Assembly: GCA_003342895.1 (NCBI GenBank)
Contig: PTFA01000043.1
Location: forward strand, 255,051 to 319,050
Reading direction: 5' to 3'
DNA: 64,000 bases
From: Casuarius casuarius
Taxonomy: Eukaryota; Chordata; Aves; Casuariiformes; Casuariidae
The position numbers and the translations under genes were made by a program. Below, in pieces: positions 11,780 through 24,331 of this stretch (the stretch's first letter is position 1; each line of letters opens with the position of its first letter). The notes beneath the pieces are model-generated. The model ran no database searches. It was not told where the DNA came from and worked only from the letters and a program-made list of their open reading frames with translations.

Positions 11780-12060
11780 CATGCCGGCAAGCCACGCGAA
11801 GGTAAAGACCATGCTTTTTCCAGATATTTGCGTGTCGCCGCGTTTTTCTGCGCGAATACGCAGCGATGGGTTTTACCGAAGTGGTGGGGCTGGCTCCACC
11901 GGAACAGCGGGACGCCCGCACAGCCACCCCGCGCGAGCGGGCCGGCGCTGGAGCCGACACGCGGCTTCGCTGGAAAGCCAGGCCCCACCGAAGGCGGCCG
12001 CCTTGACCAGCGGAGGGGATACATCCTTTTGTGCNCGAAGAAAAGACCCTCTGCTCGCTG
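11780..12060. promoter_or_regulatory. CpG-rich cluster (island-like)
   Basis: This roughly 280-bp patch has repeated CGCG, GCGCG and CCGG motifs against an AT-richer background. Overlapping open frames occur on both strands (for example 11742-12119 minus and 11745-12116 plus), as expected when CpG-rich DNA lacks stop codons. None has a recognisable domain. It may be a small orphan CpG island used as an enhancer or alternative promoter. Confidence 0.45.
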
Positions 12061-13338
12061 ACCCAGGTCATGGCAGGGAGACACTTTTTTGGCAAATTGC
12101 GATCTTGACCAAATGACACCCGGGATGATCTAAGCAGCCTAATTAAAATTCTCCGAGTGTGTCTAGAGCTATGGATCTGTCGAAAGAAAAGGGTTGGCTA
12201 AAGCCTTTTGGGNTTTTTTTTGGAAAAGAGGAAAGTGGTTTTAAGGGATGTGGAATGGGAAGAAAGTATTGGGCCAGATGCAACGTAGGCNATGCCGTGT
12301 TACTACATTTAAAGCAAATACAGAAGTATACTGGACCCCAGCAGAGCTAGCTTTTGGCCATTTTACCTTACATTTTTAATGACAAAAGAGGTCTGCATTA
12401 GCATGCATGAACAAAACACCATCTCATCCAAGAATCAGAAAAAAAAAAGTCGATAAAGTCCTATCCCTTTAGCATTCGATAGTCTCTCTTTCCCTTTTCC
12501 CTAATGAGATTTGCTTTCTCGTTCTTTCCCTTTTGCATTCAAATTTCAATCTGCAACAAATTTTCCACATTACAGGATGAGCCAAATATCTATTTTCCCA
12601 CATTGCACAACACTAGACCCAACACAATACACGAAAATCCCGGCAACTAGAGCTTATTTGCCGCCGCTAGACAATGAAACCCCCCGCTCCCGAGCCCTGA
12701 GCCTTCTCCGTGGATGCTCACATAAGAGAATTAGACCTCGAATGAGGTTAGTTAGTCGCTGCTGATTCATCAGGCATTTGAGATGTGGATTAACAAGCCA
12801 TTCATTCCCGATTCCTTGNGTACACCAAACAGGCCCGGGTTTCCAACAGGAGTATTTTTTTTTTTTTTAATTTTATTTACTAACTGACAATAGTGGAAAG
12901 CCTCATATCCACATCTGTATNATAATAAATGCATTATAAATGAGTAAGTAGGAAACAGTAAGGAAATGATGTTTTACTTTTAAATGCTAATTATGGAGCC
13001 CTGGTGCAGTTAATGTGTAGGGTGTTCTGTCAATTTTTAATGTTTATGCCAAGTGTAGTCTTCAATTTAACATGAGCTTTTAATCCTTTGAGTACTAAAT
13101 TGCCTTTTAATGCTTGCAGCACAACATTGTGTTTGCACAAAGTCAGGGCTGAAAAATGAATTTACTACAAGATATGAGCATGTATGGGGGGGGAGTACAA
13201 AGGACAAGACTTCTTTAATGATGTTGTTGGAATGGTACGAGAGGAAGGAACTGCTTAAGGATGTACCTGGCAATTGTTTGCAGTGGCAAAATGCTGCTGT
13301 TGATTTAATATCTCTGCTGAAGCATTTTCAGACACAGA

Positions 13339-13362
13339 TCTCTCTCTCTCTCTCTCTCTCTC
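13339..13362 (+). repeat. (TC)12 microsatellite
   Basis: Twelve uninterrupted TC units. The mirror-symmetric pyrimidine run could adopt triplex (H-DNA) structure, and such tracts are often length-polymorphic. Confidence 0.9.
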
Positions 13363-13789
13363 AGCCTGAAAGAGCTTATCCAAAAGCTACACCAAAAATT
13401 CATGGTTCACGCCCATAAAGGAAACCGCGAGAAAAACATGATGAAAGGAATTACTATGAAGAGGTATCTGCATGTTCAGGATGACAAAAGTACCGATGGG
13501 GAGAGAGAGTTTTTTTAACTGAGAGTGCTTAAAAGAAATACAAAGAGCAATGCTCTTCTGGAGAGGAATAGCAGAATTGGTTGCAATGTAATTTTCCAGG
13601 TTTGTTTTTCTTTGTTTTTGCCTTCGGAGCCAGCTCATGATAATAGGCACAATTTAGATCCTAGTTCCCAACCTGCTGCAGTCAGTAGTGTGGTTTAGGG
13701 CAAGAAAACCCTGCAGCTAAGGCTGTTTAAACACATCTCGATGGGATTTTATTCCAAGTCTCCTCTTCCCAATCTCACCCGCAATGGGA

Positions 13790-13960
13790 CTGCGAGCGAC
13801 GGCTGGGGTTATCCCNGCCCCGCGGCGAGCGAGACGCCCCACCGGCGGGGAGATCCCCGATGGCCATGTGCCTTCGTGCCCGTCCTCTGCCGCAGGCGAG
13901 AGCAGCCCCGCGGCAGCGCCGGGTGCGGGTCCGGCCACCTGGACCAGCCACCGATAGCGT
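13790..13960. promoter_or_regulatory. Small CpG-rich cluster
   Basis: CpG-rich patch with blocks such as 'gccccgcggcgagcgagacgcc' split by an unknown base at 13816, and 'cgcggcagcgccgggtgcggg'. Open frames exist on both strands without recognisable protein features. It might be an orphan CpG island. Confidence 0.4.
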
Positions 13961-14849
13961 CCCCAACGGCCCCCAGCTCTTACCTTTATCCGTGATGGGA
14001 TGTAAGGGAGTTAAAGCAGCTTGTGCGGCTAATCCCTGTTTATCTCCTTGGTGAACCAACTTTTTAAAACGACACCGCTCACACGTGTAAAGCTCCAAGT
14101 CTGACTTTCCCTGACAGCAGCCGGCCCTGCAGTCCCGGCGAGCTTTATTTTTGGCGGTAGATCCTTCGCAGAGCGAGCTTTGCTGGCTTTCAGTATGCCC
14201 AGCGCGATTCTCCGGATGGATAAAACTGGGGACCTGAGAATTTTGGTGCATCCTGATAGAATAACCTCAGCTTTAGCACCAGCTCAGACCACAGAGGGGA
14301 AGAGTAATCAACTAAACTCTCGCTTTGCCTCCTCTCTTCCCCCACAACCCATAAGATTTTCAGAAGAGATTCCAGATACCCGAGAAGATCCTCTAGCCAG
14401 GTCACCCCCACGTTATAGTCTTCAGTTTACACTATCCACTTCCATAATTTGGTTTTATGGAAGGTAGCCTGAATTCGCTTCTCAGTGATCAGTCGTTCAC
14501 AAGGCACAAGAGTCAGAAACAACGAGAAATACAAATAATGTAAATCACTTTCCAGTTAACTAATATGGTTTTCAAATGTGGACGCAAAGGAAAACTTTTC
14601 CCATTAAAAGGCGGATGAGATCTGACAAATGCAACCACCACAGGTAGATGGAAAGATAACGCTGAGATAGTANTTTTTAAAACTTTACAGCCAAAATGAA
14701 TCTAAGGGCCTCGCACTAAAAACACACGCACGTTGAATTTTAAGCACCGAAACAGTCTTAACCGCATAAAACCAGCAAAACATTTTTGCGTTAAGCACAT
14801 GCATAACCACTTGCAGATTTGAGAGCTAAATTAAAACAGACGGAGGGTG

Positions 14850-15195
14850 AGACGAGATGCACAACGCCGCGCCGCTGCGGCTCCATCCGCCGCGGTGCAG
14901 CTTCCACTGCCTGAAGACCTGAGGAGCTCCCCGTTCCTCCAATAAAGGGAGAAATAAAGGGGGATTTTGTTGGCTTTGGGTTTTTTTGTCACGTCTTCTG
15001 AGACGTGCCCTGTTTGTACACAGGACAGCCATTCTTTGCAGCAAAGCAAAGCAATCCCCGCTTCCACTGTCGCTGTCGTGCCCCCGCGCCTCCCGCCCGC
15101 AGCANGAGCGAAAACCCGAGCGCGGGAAAGCGCCCGCAGCCGGCTGCGGGGCAGCAGAGGGGCTCCGCCGGCCGCCTCCTGCTCCCAGCCCGACA
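14850..15195. promoter_or_regulatory. CpG-rich cluster, two dense cores
   Basis: Two CpG-dense cores at about 14855-14900 and 15080-15180 ('cccgcgcctcccgcccgcag' and 'gcgcccgcagccggctgcgg') flank a T-rich middle. Frames stay open on both strands, a side effect of composition. No Kozak ATG leading to a good donor was found. The structure would suit a short promoter or enhancer CpG island. Confidence 0.42.
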
Positions 15196-16525
15196 CATAA
15201 ATTACAAGGCTTAGGAGGGATTTCTTTGAATGTGCCTTGNGAGATAATTACATGCATTTTACAGAAGTAGATTGAAGGCTGGAAAATATATGTTTGGGAA
15301 TTCTCTCCTATCTTTTCCTGGCCCGTTGCCTCATTAATGGCATCTAACCAAAAGGCCTCGCTTTGAGAACCGGGAGGACAAGGAAACCTTGGAGCGTTGA
15401 TTTTTTTTCTTTTCTTCCGTCCTTACATTATTTTCTTTAAGTCAGCCACTTAAAGCTTGGTATCAGAGCAGGCACTTCGGCCCAGNCATATCTCACCTTT
15501 TGAGATGTAAAACAACCGGCCACCTAGTCTACCTGTTTTCTATACTCGATGGAAAAAGATAGGTACCCATAATGCTACCACATAATCCCTACTTGAGAGA
15601 CCCAAGCAAATGACCTCATTNGCTCAGTGGCTTTGATCTGGTGATTTAATTTATGCAGATAAAAGTGATTTAGATGCCAATTTTAAATGCTCAGGCTTAA
15701 AATACCGGCATTATATTTCGAGAGAGGGGATAAAGTAGAATTCGCAGATAAAACAAAGCATATCCCGCCCCTGCCACACACGCACACACAAATCGGAATA
15801 TTATTACATCCGTGGCTCGGGAAGAAGGACACGGTTGTACAGGCTTATCCNAGTACTCCGTAATGTTATAGCAGTGTTCAACATATTTAAATATTCTTAT
15901 GTTGAAACGCCTAGATCTCCAACACAAGGATTTAAAAAATAAACCCATCTTTTTGAAGGGGCTGGATACAAAAGCAGAGTTTGGTTCTGTCCCCTGAGAC
16001 AAGACACGAGTCCAGCGATGGGGGCAGCAGGGCAAGGAGGCACATGGACTCCCTCTTCTTGGTTAAGGCCTCGGATTCGGCATAGCCCTGCAAGCGCTGG
16101 AATCCCACAGACATGAATCATCTACCCCTTCCCGTGGCATAGTCCCATATTTTAAAATAAGACAGGAATGGGGCCTTATGTATAAAAACCATATTTTGCT
16201 CTCATCCATGGCAGGGAGCCTTACTTTTCCAAGCCACTCAAGGTTGTGTTTTTCTCGCTGCCTGTTAGTGCCATTGAGGTGTACAGTGCCTATGCTAAAT
16301 CTTGTTCATTAATGTATCTAGGCATCTTCTTTTGTATTACTTCCGTATCTTGATGTTATCTAAAGCTTTTTATATAGAAGGAGAGAAATTACAAGGTTTA
16401 TAATTTCCCTCATACATGCAACAAAAATAATAAAGCATGAAATTACAGAGCTGTGACTGATTTTATATAAAAGTTCAACAATTTCTAGGAGGCTACAGAG
16501 GAGATGCAGTTGCTTTAGGTCCTCC

Positions 16526-16577
16526 GTGCGTGTGTGTGTGTGTGTGTGTGTTTGTGTGCATGCATGCACGTGCATGT
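16526..16577 (+). repeat. (TG)n microsatellite grading into alternating purine-pyrimidine DNA
   Basis: About ten TG units are followed by TTTGTG and a run of ATGC-type alternation ('gcatgcatgcacgtgcatg'). The stretch alternates purine and pyrimidine almost throughout and is a Z-DNA candidate. Confidence 0.85.
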
Positions 16578-19500
16578 ATCTAATTATAAACATAGTTTTA
16601 TATGTATTTTATATACATCAAATACATCACACTTGGGTGAAAAGCAACAGTAAAACATCCACATAAAACTTTCAGAATTGCAAGANTGGAATACAAGGGC
16701 ATTCTGCAAGCCACAACTCGAGACAGCTCTTTCAGGGAGAGGTCCTGCTTGGCCAAGCACCTTGAAGTAGGGATCTGATTTACCTGCATCTGCAAAACTG
16801 AGCTTGGAGGAACAAATACTCAGTCAAAGATTTCTGATTCTTTCTGCATCTGCCATGGGTGAGAGTACCCCAACACTAATTCTACTCATAGGCTTTCTAG
16901 TGCGCCTCACTTTTGACTAGGCTATGGATGAAGCAGCTCTAGATCACTTGCTGGGCCTACCCAGAGAGTATGAACAACCTGGCTCATGAAAGCCTTTGAG
17001 CACCACGATGTGCTTTTGAATTCACAGCAAATGAAAATTCCTCAGCACCTCTCAGGAACTGATGAGATCAGACCAAAGGCACCCAAAGAACATCAGCAAC
17101 TTAGATATCAGACAGATAAGGCAATGCATAATCATCCTTTTAACATGGATAAGTAAGATGATGGAGCTATACTCCTTCTGAGGTCCTGCTGAAGACCAAA
17201 TGCAATTAGATCTTTCTAATTAGTAATCATTCACCCAGTATGTTCTAGACCACTGCTGGTCTCNGACAATTACACGTGTTTTGGTAGTGCCAGAATCCCC
17301 ATCCTAGATGTCCGGGACACTGTAAGGTCAACCCGTGCCTGGCCAAGGCTNTATCAGCCCAGCGCTCAGATCCCCGGCCTCTGCAGCAGCGCTAATGAGG
17401 CCCCGTGGCTTGCCACAAGCCCTCGGCTGCAAACCCACTGTCAGCGGTGGAATTAAAAGAAACGTTCTCACTGCGGGATTTATTCATGAAGGCAGCTCAT
17501 TGCCGAATCCTCTCCCTAAGCCGGGATTTCAGAGAGTACAGTGTCCGTATCGTATTGCCCTGGCGTAGCATGTGGCTAACAAGTGCTGCTTTCTCCCCAC
17601 CTCCCTTCCTAGCCTCCTCAAATGTCTGGTCTCAACCAGCTGCAATACAGCTTGATGTTTCTCTGCCATTCTTCTACACATCCCACTAGACAATGGCAAG
17701 CCTTTTAGCAAAAAAAAAAAAAATATATATATATATATTTATATATAGTGTTAATTTTAAAGTATATAAAGTATTTGTGCCATGCTGCCTAATAATGGCC
17801 ACATCATGCAGTAATGAAGGGAACTCAGTCTCGAGGCAGATTTTAACGGTGGTCAGCACAACTATTATTTTACATGAGCTTTCAAGCACCACGTCAATCC
17901 CCATCACATACGCACGCACACATCTCTCTTCATGTNGCTGATTTTCCCCTGCAGAGAACCCAGGGCCGGAGCAGCACACGCTGCGTGACCTGCACGGAGA
18001 TGAAACGTCGCTCTACGCGCTGACAACGCTCACAGATCAAAGAGGGCACCAAAGGACCTGGCTGGCATTTTGCTTTTCATAATGCCAATTTAGGTTGAGG
18101 ATTCCCAGACGAATTGGCTGGGATTTCAAATCCTATAACGACTTCATGGTGTTCACTCTCTAGTGCTGCAGTCGCAGAGCCGGAGAGGGCTGTAAGACCT
18201 GGGCGATAACGTCAGGTACTAGTAAAGACCGTATGTTACAAATCCGTGCTTATTTAGATGTATGTATGTATAAATATTCTTCAAAAGTTTCAAGCACATA
18301 CTCTAGTATGGTAATATCTTTCAAAAGCTGTGAATTTCCTTAAATCATTTTTACTGCCCTAGCTTTGAATGAAGTATAAATATTGCACGTAAGAAATACG
18401 ACAGGCACGTAGAGCATGCAAAGCTGTACAGGTCTACACAGCTACAACATGGAGTATATGCATATTTTTAGAAGACTTTTCATCTGTCAGCTTGTTTTAG
18501 TGGATATAACAGGGAACTGAAATCATATAATGTCAGATTTTGATCTCCTTTATTTTAGGGCAAAGCTGGAAGTCACTTGAGCCCAAGAAAGCTATGTGGC
18601 ATATGAGAATGTCAAGGAGATCAATTAGTCTGTTGGAAAACTAAATCCCCCTTATGAAAACCTTGCATATAGTCCATAGGTCTATACATTGCCTTACAAA
18701 AATTGCCATTGAGATAGTTCAGGATTATTTTTTTCTACCACTGCATTGCCTAGAAGTCCTAGTCATCAACTTAGATTCTGGATGCCCAGCATTTCACAAA
18801 TAAAAAGACAGTCCCTGTCTTAGAGTTGCATATTGTATATCTCAAGCCATTCATTGCCTAACTGAATCCAGGTTAATGCATGGCATTTATGTCCTGAAAG
18901 TGTTCACAGGAGACAAAAAGAACAAACAAAATAAACCCTAACATTATATTTGAATTAAATACATGCAGTGCTTTAACTAGACGGCATTTTCTACCATTTC
19001 TATTCATCCAAAGAAAACAAGCTAGCCAGAAGTTTCTTCACTCGTAATGATGAGTGAAGGCTGGCTTCTTAACTCCGTGATCCTCTTGAAATTGCCTGTG
19101 TCTATCATATACTCCGAGTCAGCACCTCCGCCTGTTAAACTGTCACACCTCTTGTTCAGGTTTCCTCCTATGATAATCTCCTCCCTGCTCGACTCCAGAT
19201 AACACCGTGCATTTCCTCTTCTCCTTTCTGAGCGTATTTGCAGACGTAGCCATCCATAATAAGCTTTAAATATGTATTACACTACAGCAAAAACCCCTGT
19301 GGCCCACCAAGTAGTGGGCTGGAAAACCAGTTTNGATTCGCAAAGAAGCTGGTATTAAAATCATTGAGGACTTTGCAGTTCAGCCTGTCATGCATTTTAA
19401 GGCCTGTGAATAATAAAGGAGTACTGGTAATTTTGCTAAAAAATGAAATTCCTTCATTTCTGCAGAATAAACAAAAACAAAACAATGCATTAGCTATGCA

Positions 19501-20790
19501 ATAGTTCTCAGCACCACAGTTTGAATGTGTCATTAAAGACAGATTATACCCATGAAAAATATTTTTGAAAAGTAATAAATACACAAAACTTTACATACAC
19601 TTTTCATTTCCTTCCTACATCCTCTCTGTGGGAGGTAGACGCAGATTAAGCTGGTATAGCCAATGCCTCCGGTTCTGGGAAGCTGGAGGCCTATTTCTTA
19701 TGGTTCACGTATTAGAGATTGTGCTCTAAACTAAAACCTACCTGCAAGTGTAAAATTTGGGAGAATAAGAGGTTTCACAGATTTTAGAAACTGAAAATAA
19801 CTGAAGAAGGGCTAGAATACAATCTCACTGTCAGGACATCAAGTTTATCCCAACATTTCCAGGTCTTGAGTAATAAAAATTCCCTTATTATTCTCTCTTA
19901 AAGAGCTGTTTTATGACACAACCCAGCTGGATTTTTCTACACTCAAATCTGCTAAAAATATGGCTTTTTTACTCAAATGAGAAACTGTTTTTGAAGAAGG
20001 CACAACAAAAGTTCATTTGCAAATTCACGTGGATAACATCTTTGCTGGCCGACAGTTTTGACAAAGCAGTGTCATCTTGTCCCTGTTCAAGCTAAGGGAA
20101 ATATCACTCTTGATTTGATGAAGGAGCAAAAGCTGATATTATGAACCAAATCCTCACCTGCTGATCAGCATCATTTCTTTCTTTAACAGAATCAGACTTG
20201 CACATCGCTGGCTGGTCTAACCCTGTATTAGATGGTCTTGGCAATACTCTTTAACTATAGGTTTTATTTCACTGAAGGAAATCATTTTTGGAACCCATGA
20301 ACTTCTTTGCACTGATTATGAAATAATCAAAACAACAATCAAAGTAATCAAATCTGAACAAAATCCAGTGTCTCTAGGAAGGCTTAGATCTGAGTTCAGG
20401 GCATTAGGATTAACAGAACAAAGGGATTACTGCTTCCAGCCCTACCCCTCTTTCACACCTCCGCTCTCCCCCAGGCAATTTCAGGACAAACATATAGTCT
20501 AGATATGAAACACCTACAACAAATGGAAAAGACTAAGCAAAGAAGACCCGAAGCCTGAGAACGGATCCCAGGAAAGGAGGAGGAAAGGCAGGGCATGACT
20601 TATGCCCAGGTCCCTGAGAAAGCCAGGAAGCTGTTTGGTGAAAGTAGCCTGCTGCAATTAAGAAAAATCCAACAACCCCCAAAACTTAGCAGTCCGATGG
20701 AGGAAAAAGTCCTTCCTGTGGCCAAATCCAGCATTTGGTGTAGCTTTGGCCATGCNAGCAAGAGTTACAAGTCCGGCACCGGCGTGACCG
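16578..20790. other. Noncoding DNA, no gene supported
   Basis: Only short frames of under 100 codons occur, none recognisable. The stretch is AT-rich with few CpGs. A perfect 11-bp inverted repeat (18540-18550 and 18614-18624) was considered and rejected as chance. A pyrimidine-rich run ending in CAG near 20460-20476 resembles a splice acceptor, but the sequence after it reaches a stop within a few codons in the frames I checked. Confidence 0.45.
17710..17747 (+). repeat. A14 plus (AT)n low-complexity tract
   Basis: Fourteen A residues are followed directly by alternating AT with one interruption. This is easily melted, slippage-prone DNA. Confidence 0.85.
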
Positions 20791-20811
20791 GTCAGCATTG
20801 CCGACAGCGCC
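20791..20811 (+). promoter_or_regulatory. RE1/NRSF (REST)-like silencer site
   Basis: The 21 bp match the canonical RE1 consensus at 16 positions with the canonical spacing between halves. The left half reads GTCAGCATT (consensus TTCAGCACC) and the right half CGACAGCGCC (consensus GGACAGCGCC). The invariant GACAGCGCC block is intact. It sits in a small CpG-containing patch. If functional, it would recruit REST to repress a neuronal gene outside neurons, which gene being unknown. Confidence 0.42.
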
Positions 20812-21344
20812 AGCGTGCACTGTACAGTACGCTGTTTGCAAGTGCGGTTAACCTCCCGTGCTCAACAGAAGGCAACCCCGACATCCAAGTTAACCTCAAG
20901 GAGGAAAACAAAAAGCACCTGCAAATGGCAAAATCCTGAAGCATGATATTAAAACAGGAGAACCACAGAGCAACAATTACAGTTAACAAAGTATGACCAA
21001 GTCGCCTTTCAGCCTCCATCCATAACAAAAACAGAGTACCTACAGCTGCTTCTCACATTCGATTATATCTTGAAAAAATACTACAAAATGATGAGACTGA
21101 GTCTTCTCTCTGGGATACTGCTTTAAATTATAAGTGATTCCCCTGAAAATGATGGCATTGAGCTGGTGTGAACAAGAAGACAGCTAGATATCACATGCAT
21201 AATTTTAAACTGGGCACTGCATCAAAAAATACTCCCAAATTAATCCACAAAATGCATAGATTGCAGACATTATTCATATCATTGCAACAGACTCAGCCTT
21301 GAAAAGACGCAGAAGGACAGAGGACGGCTGCAAAACATCCATGC

Positions 21345-21403
21345 GTGGTGTAATGCCATTGACTTCCTTGGCATTGCGCGAGGGATGGATTTGACCCAGC
21401 TGG
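21345..21403. repeat. Fragment of sauropsid CCATTGACTTC-type repeat
   Basis: The string 'ggtgtaatgccattgacttc' followed by 'gagggatggatttgaccca' matches in order the familiar 'gtgtaactccattgacttcaatgg...agggatgaatttggccc' repeat of bird and turtle DNA. It is short and diverged. Confidence 0.4.
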
Positions 21404-22606
21404 TATTGTGATGACAGCTGTCAATTAAGCCTTGTAGACAAGTCACCAAATTTTCAGAAACACACAGCTCTAGCAAAGGATATCGCAAGGTTACCAATAA
21501 AAGACAAGTCCTAAGGGTAATATTCAAGAGCAGCTCCTCAGCTGGTAGCCGATTCCTGCTGCAGAATGTCACTCACACAGAAAGTCACGATGCCTTGATA
21601 GGCTTCACAATTCCCCATCAGTTATCCAGCTGCTTGGCTAATCAGATATTATTACCTCCTTTGTGTTTTCTTTCCCAACCCTCCCTCCCTCTCTTTCTCT
21701 GGCAAGGTTGCTGTAAAAGGACTCAGTAATGATTCCTATCTAAATATTTCACTTGAAATACAAAGGTCTGTATTTTGCATACCATGGAACTTTTGTTGCT
21801 TTGTCTTTCGACAAAAAGCTCCCCAGGCTTCTGGGAATAAATACCGATAATTGTACCCAGCCTCCACAGAGCGTGTTGTATATTAACCCACACAAAATCA
21901 GATTCAAATGCAGCTATCATTGAGGATGTGACCTCAGCGCATCCAAGCGCTGAAGAAACAGGCCTGGGAATCTGCGTTTCAGCCTTGAGGTTACACCAGA
22001 AGACCTTTCCGCACCACACACGCAAACTCTGGCAGACTGCGGGGAACCAGACCACGAGCACTGTGCTCCGTAGGGTCACCTCGTCACTGGAGATCCCCTC
22101 TCACTGCAAGCAGATGAGTGACAGGAACATTTCACATAAATTTTTAAACATGTTTGGGGCTGGCCTGAATGGTCTATTGACATCAGCAGGCATAGCACCA
22201 TTAAATTCCGTGAGAGACGATGCAGGTCAGTGCTAAAAGCTTTCAAAAATCTCACTTTATGACTTCAACTCCTGCTTCCTGCATGTGCAGAACACCAAGC
22301 ACCAAGGCTTCAGCTTTGTCTGAGTTAGGGGAGAGTAAACTTCAGGTTTCCCACGCCAGGCAAACGCTGTGATTAATTTTTTCCCCCAGTTCCCTAACAA
22401 GATGAACTTGGTGCCTTTAAAGCCTTCTGCAAAGGAAAGATCCCCAAGCTTTGAACCTCCTCTTCCATAGTGCAAGAGAGCACCTTCACCACCAAACAAC
22501 TGCCCCTTGTTGAGCAGATATCGAAACAGCCCCTGGAGCAGGGGCTTGACTGATCACTACAGTTTATTGTGCTATGTATGGACGCACAAGCTAAGATCAA
22601 ATGCCC

Positions 22607-22746
22607 TGGTACGTCTACACAGCTCAGCTCAGCGCTGCTGAGATACGAACAAAGGCAGCATTTTCTCAGCAGGACTTGTTAGTTTGGGCACACTGCCACG
22701 GCTTTACAGCTTCTGGAGGAAACTGTAGGCAGTGTAGACAAGCCTA
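22607..22746. mobile_element. MITE-like DNA transposon remnant with gtctacac inverted ends
   Basis: The left end reads 'ggtacgtctacacagct'. The right end reads 'ggcagtgtagacaagcct', whose reverse complement is 'aggcttgtctacactgcc'. The shared GTCTACAC(T)GC core makes imperfect terminal inverted repeats about 140 bp apart. There is no room for a transposase, so this is a nonautonomous element. Elements with such ends are common in turtle and crocodilian genomes and present in birds. I cannot identify an unambiguous target-site duplication, so the superfamily is open. Confidence 0.5.
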
Positions 22747-24331
22747 ATGTGGCTTCATATGGAAATGAGTGGTAAATTATTAATATTAATAACATCTATA
22801 AACAACTGGTGACAACCTGAAGTGGCTTATTGTGTAGTATGTACAAGGCATCTGTTCATTATCATTTACAAGACGCTCCTGATACACACGACAACTTACC
22901 CAAGTATCTGCGCAGAGACATTCCACTCCGACTTTCCGCATTANATACCAAGGTGCTAACAATATCGGAGAAATCCCCGCCGACAAAACTACTATGTACT
23001 TACATAAGTGCCAGCCCGCGGCATGGGCGCCTTTCTCCAAGAAGTGGCGCCAGTGTGGATGAACTTCCCATCAGGGCAGTTTATTTATGTAGGGATCTTG
23101 CCACTGTACAGCATCGCAGTAATTGCATCAGTGGAAATTCGTCTAATTCAGAGAGGGCCAGATCCTCCCTGGAAGCCAGACGCATGANAATTACGGTTTA
23201 CGGCCCGAAGAACACTTCCTACAGCTCGGTGACTAACCTATGAAAAAGGTTGCGGAAGGGGGAAGGCAAATGGAGGTGTAAGCACGGGATTCTGCAAAGC
23301 ACTGCTATAAGTTTATAATGTCAAAGCGGGAGTAAGCCGTGATGTTACAATTTTCCTGTCAAGGACAGTGATAAAACACCATCCTCACTCTGAGCTCTGG
23401 GATTTACAGCATAGGTTTCCAACCTCCAGAGGCTAATTATTTCAAGCCAGCCTGCAGTGCACCCTGGGCCAGGCTTTATGAAGTTAGCTTCATGTGGTTG
23501 AACACCCGTTACTTCATTGGCCTCTTGCTGTCACGACGCGAAGACGGACTACTACTTCATGTAGCAATTTTTAAATAGAAGTGGATGATTTTTCAAGTAA
23601 TTATTAGCAAAAACGTCAAACAGAAAGGCAGAGACTGGCTACCCTACTGAGAGGAACCACTGAGGCAGAAAATATGTGCCAGCGTACATAGTCGGAGAGC
23701 TACCCCGAGCTTGCTGTCAGACAGTGCATTTTNTCAAACTGGAAACACAATACTTGCCTGCTTATAATACCCTCCTCTAATGAGGTGGCCTGAGCCGCCA
23801 TGCTCCGCTGTATTCAAATAAACACAGTAGCTTTTTAGCAACTGATTTTAATCTCATTTCCTGATCTGAGAAAAGCCAGGGAAACCTAACACTCCAAAAA
23901 ATTGTTTTTTAATTGTTGTTGGCAACCTCATCTACTACCTTCAAAGGAAAAGTTAATGGTATCTAAACAGATAACAGTGATAGCACAGTGAGCAAGGGAG
24001 CTGTTTCTGTCTCTCTTTCACAAAGACTGATTCTCAAATTACCAGATGTTTTCTTCGTCTTTTGGAATGGGAAAAAAAAAAAATCTCGAGACCTTCACGG
24101 AAGGAGGGCTGTTGAATTACAAAAATCAGAACACAGATCAGTGCCATGGTAGAAGAACAACTTTCAAGTGGAGCATTGCAAAGGCCATCCACAGCGTACA
24201 GACTCCCTCTTCTTCGGCTGAACAGATGCTCCAGCGAGCAACGAGCAATACCCATACTGGACATTATTTCAATGAATTGCACACGGAAAAGAAGAATGAT
24301 CTTTCAAGGTTAAAACACTAGTANGTGGCTA

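Larger units (their letters stand above)
12061..16525. other. Noncoding DNA between CpG clusters
   Basis: Outside the listed CpG patches and the TC microsatellite, I see no gene. A T14 tract lies at 12855-12868. Short frames such as 13110-13418 and 15697-16035 carry no recognisable domains. The AT-rich segment 15620-15710 ('gatttaatttatgcagataaaagtgattta') has the look of a regulatory element but no decisive motif. Confidence 0.45.
20812..24331. other. Noncoding DNA with scattered repeat fragments
   Basis: Apart from the repeat and transposon listed separately, nothing gene-like is supported. The pyrimidine-rich tract 21654-21702 is low complexity. Near 23150 the string 'gagggccagatcctccctgg' resembles the start of a sauropsid palindromic repeat, but the rest cannot be followed. 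Frames at 21723-22079 (minus) and 22830-23243 (plus) have no recognisable domains. Confidence 0.45.

Noticed and set aside
18540..18624. Perfect 11-bp inverted repeat with 63-bp spacer
   Set aside because: About one such match within 100 bp is expected by chance in 64 kb, and no other transposon feature is present.
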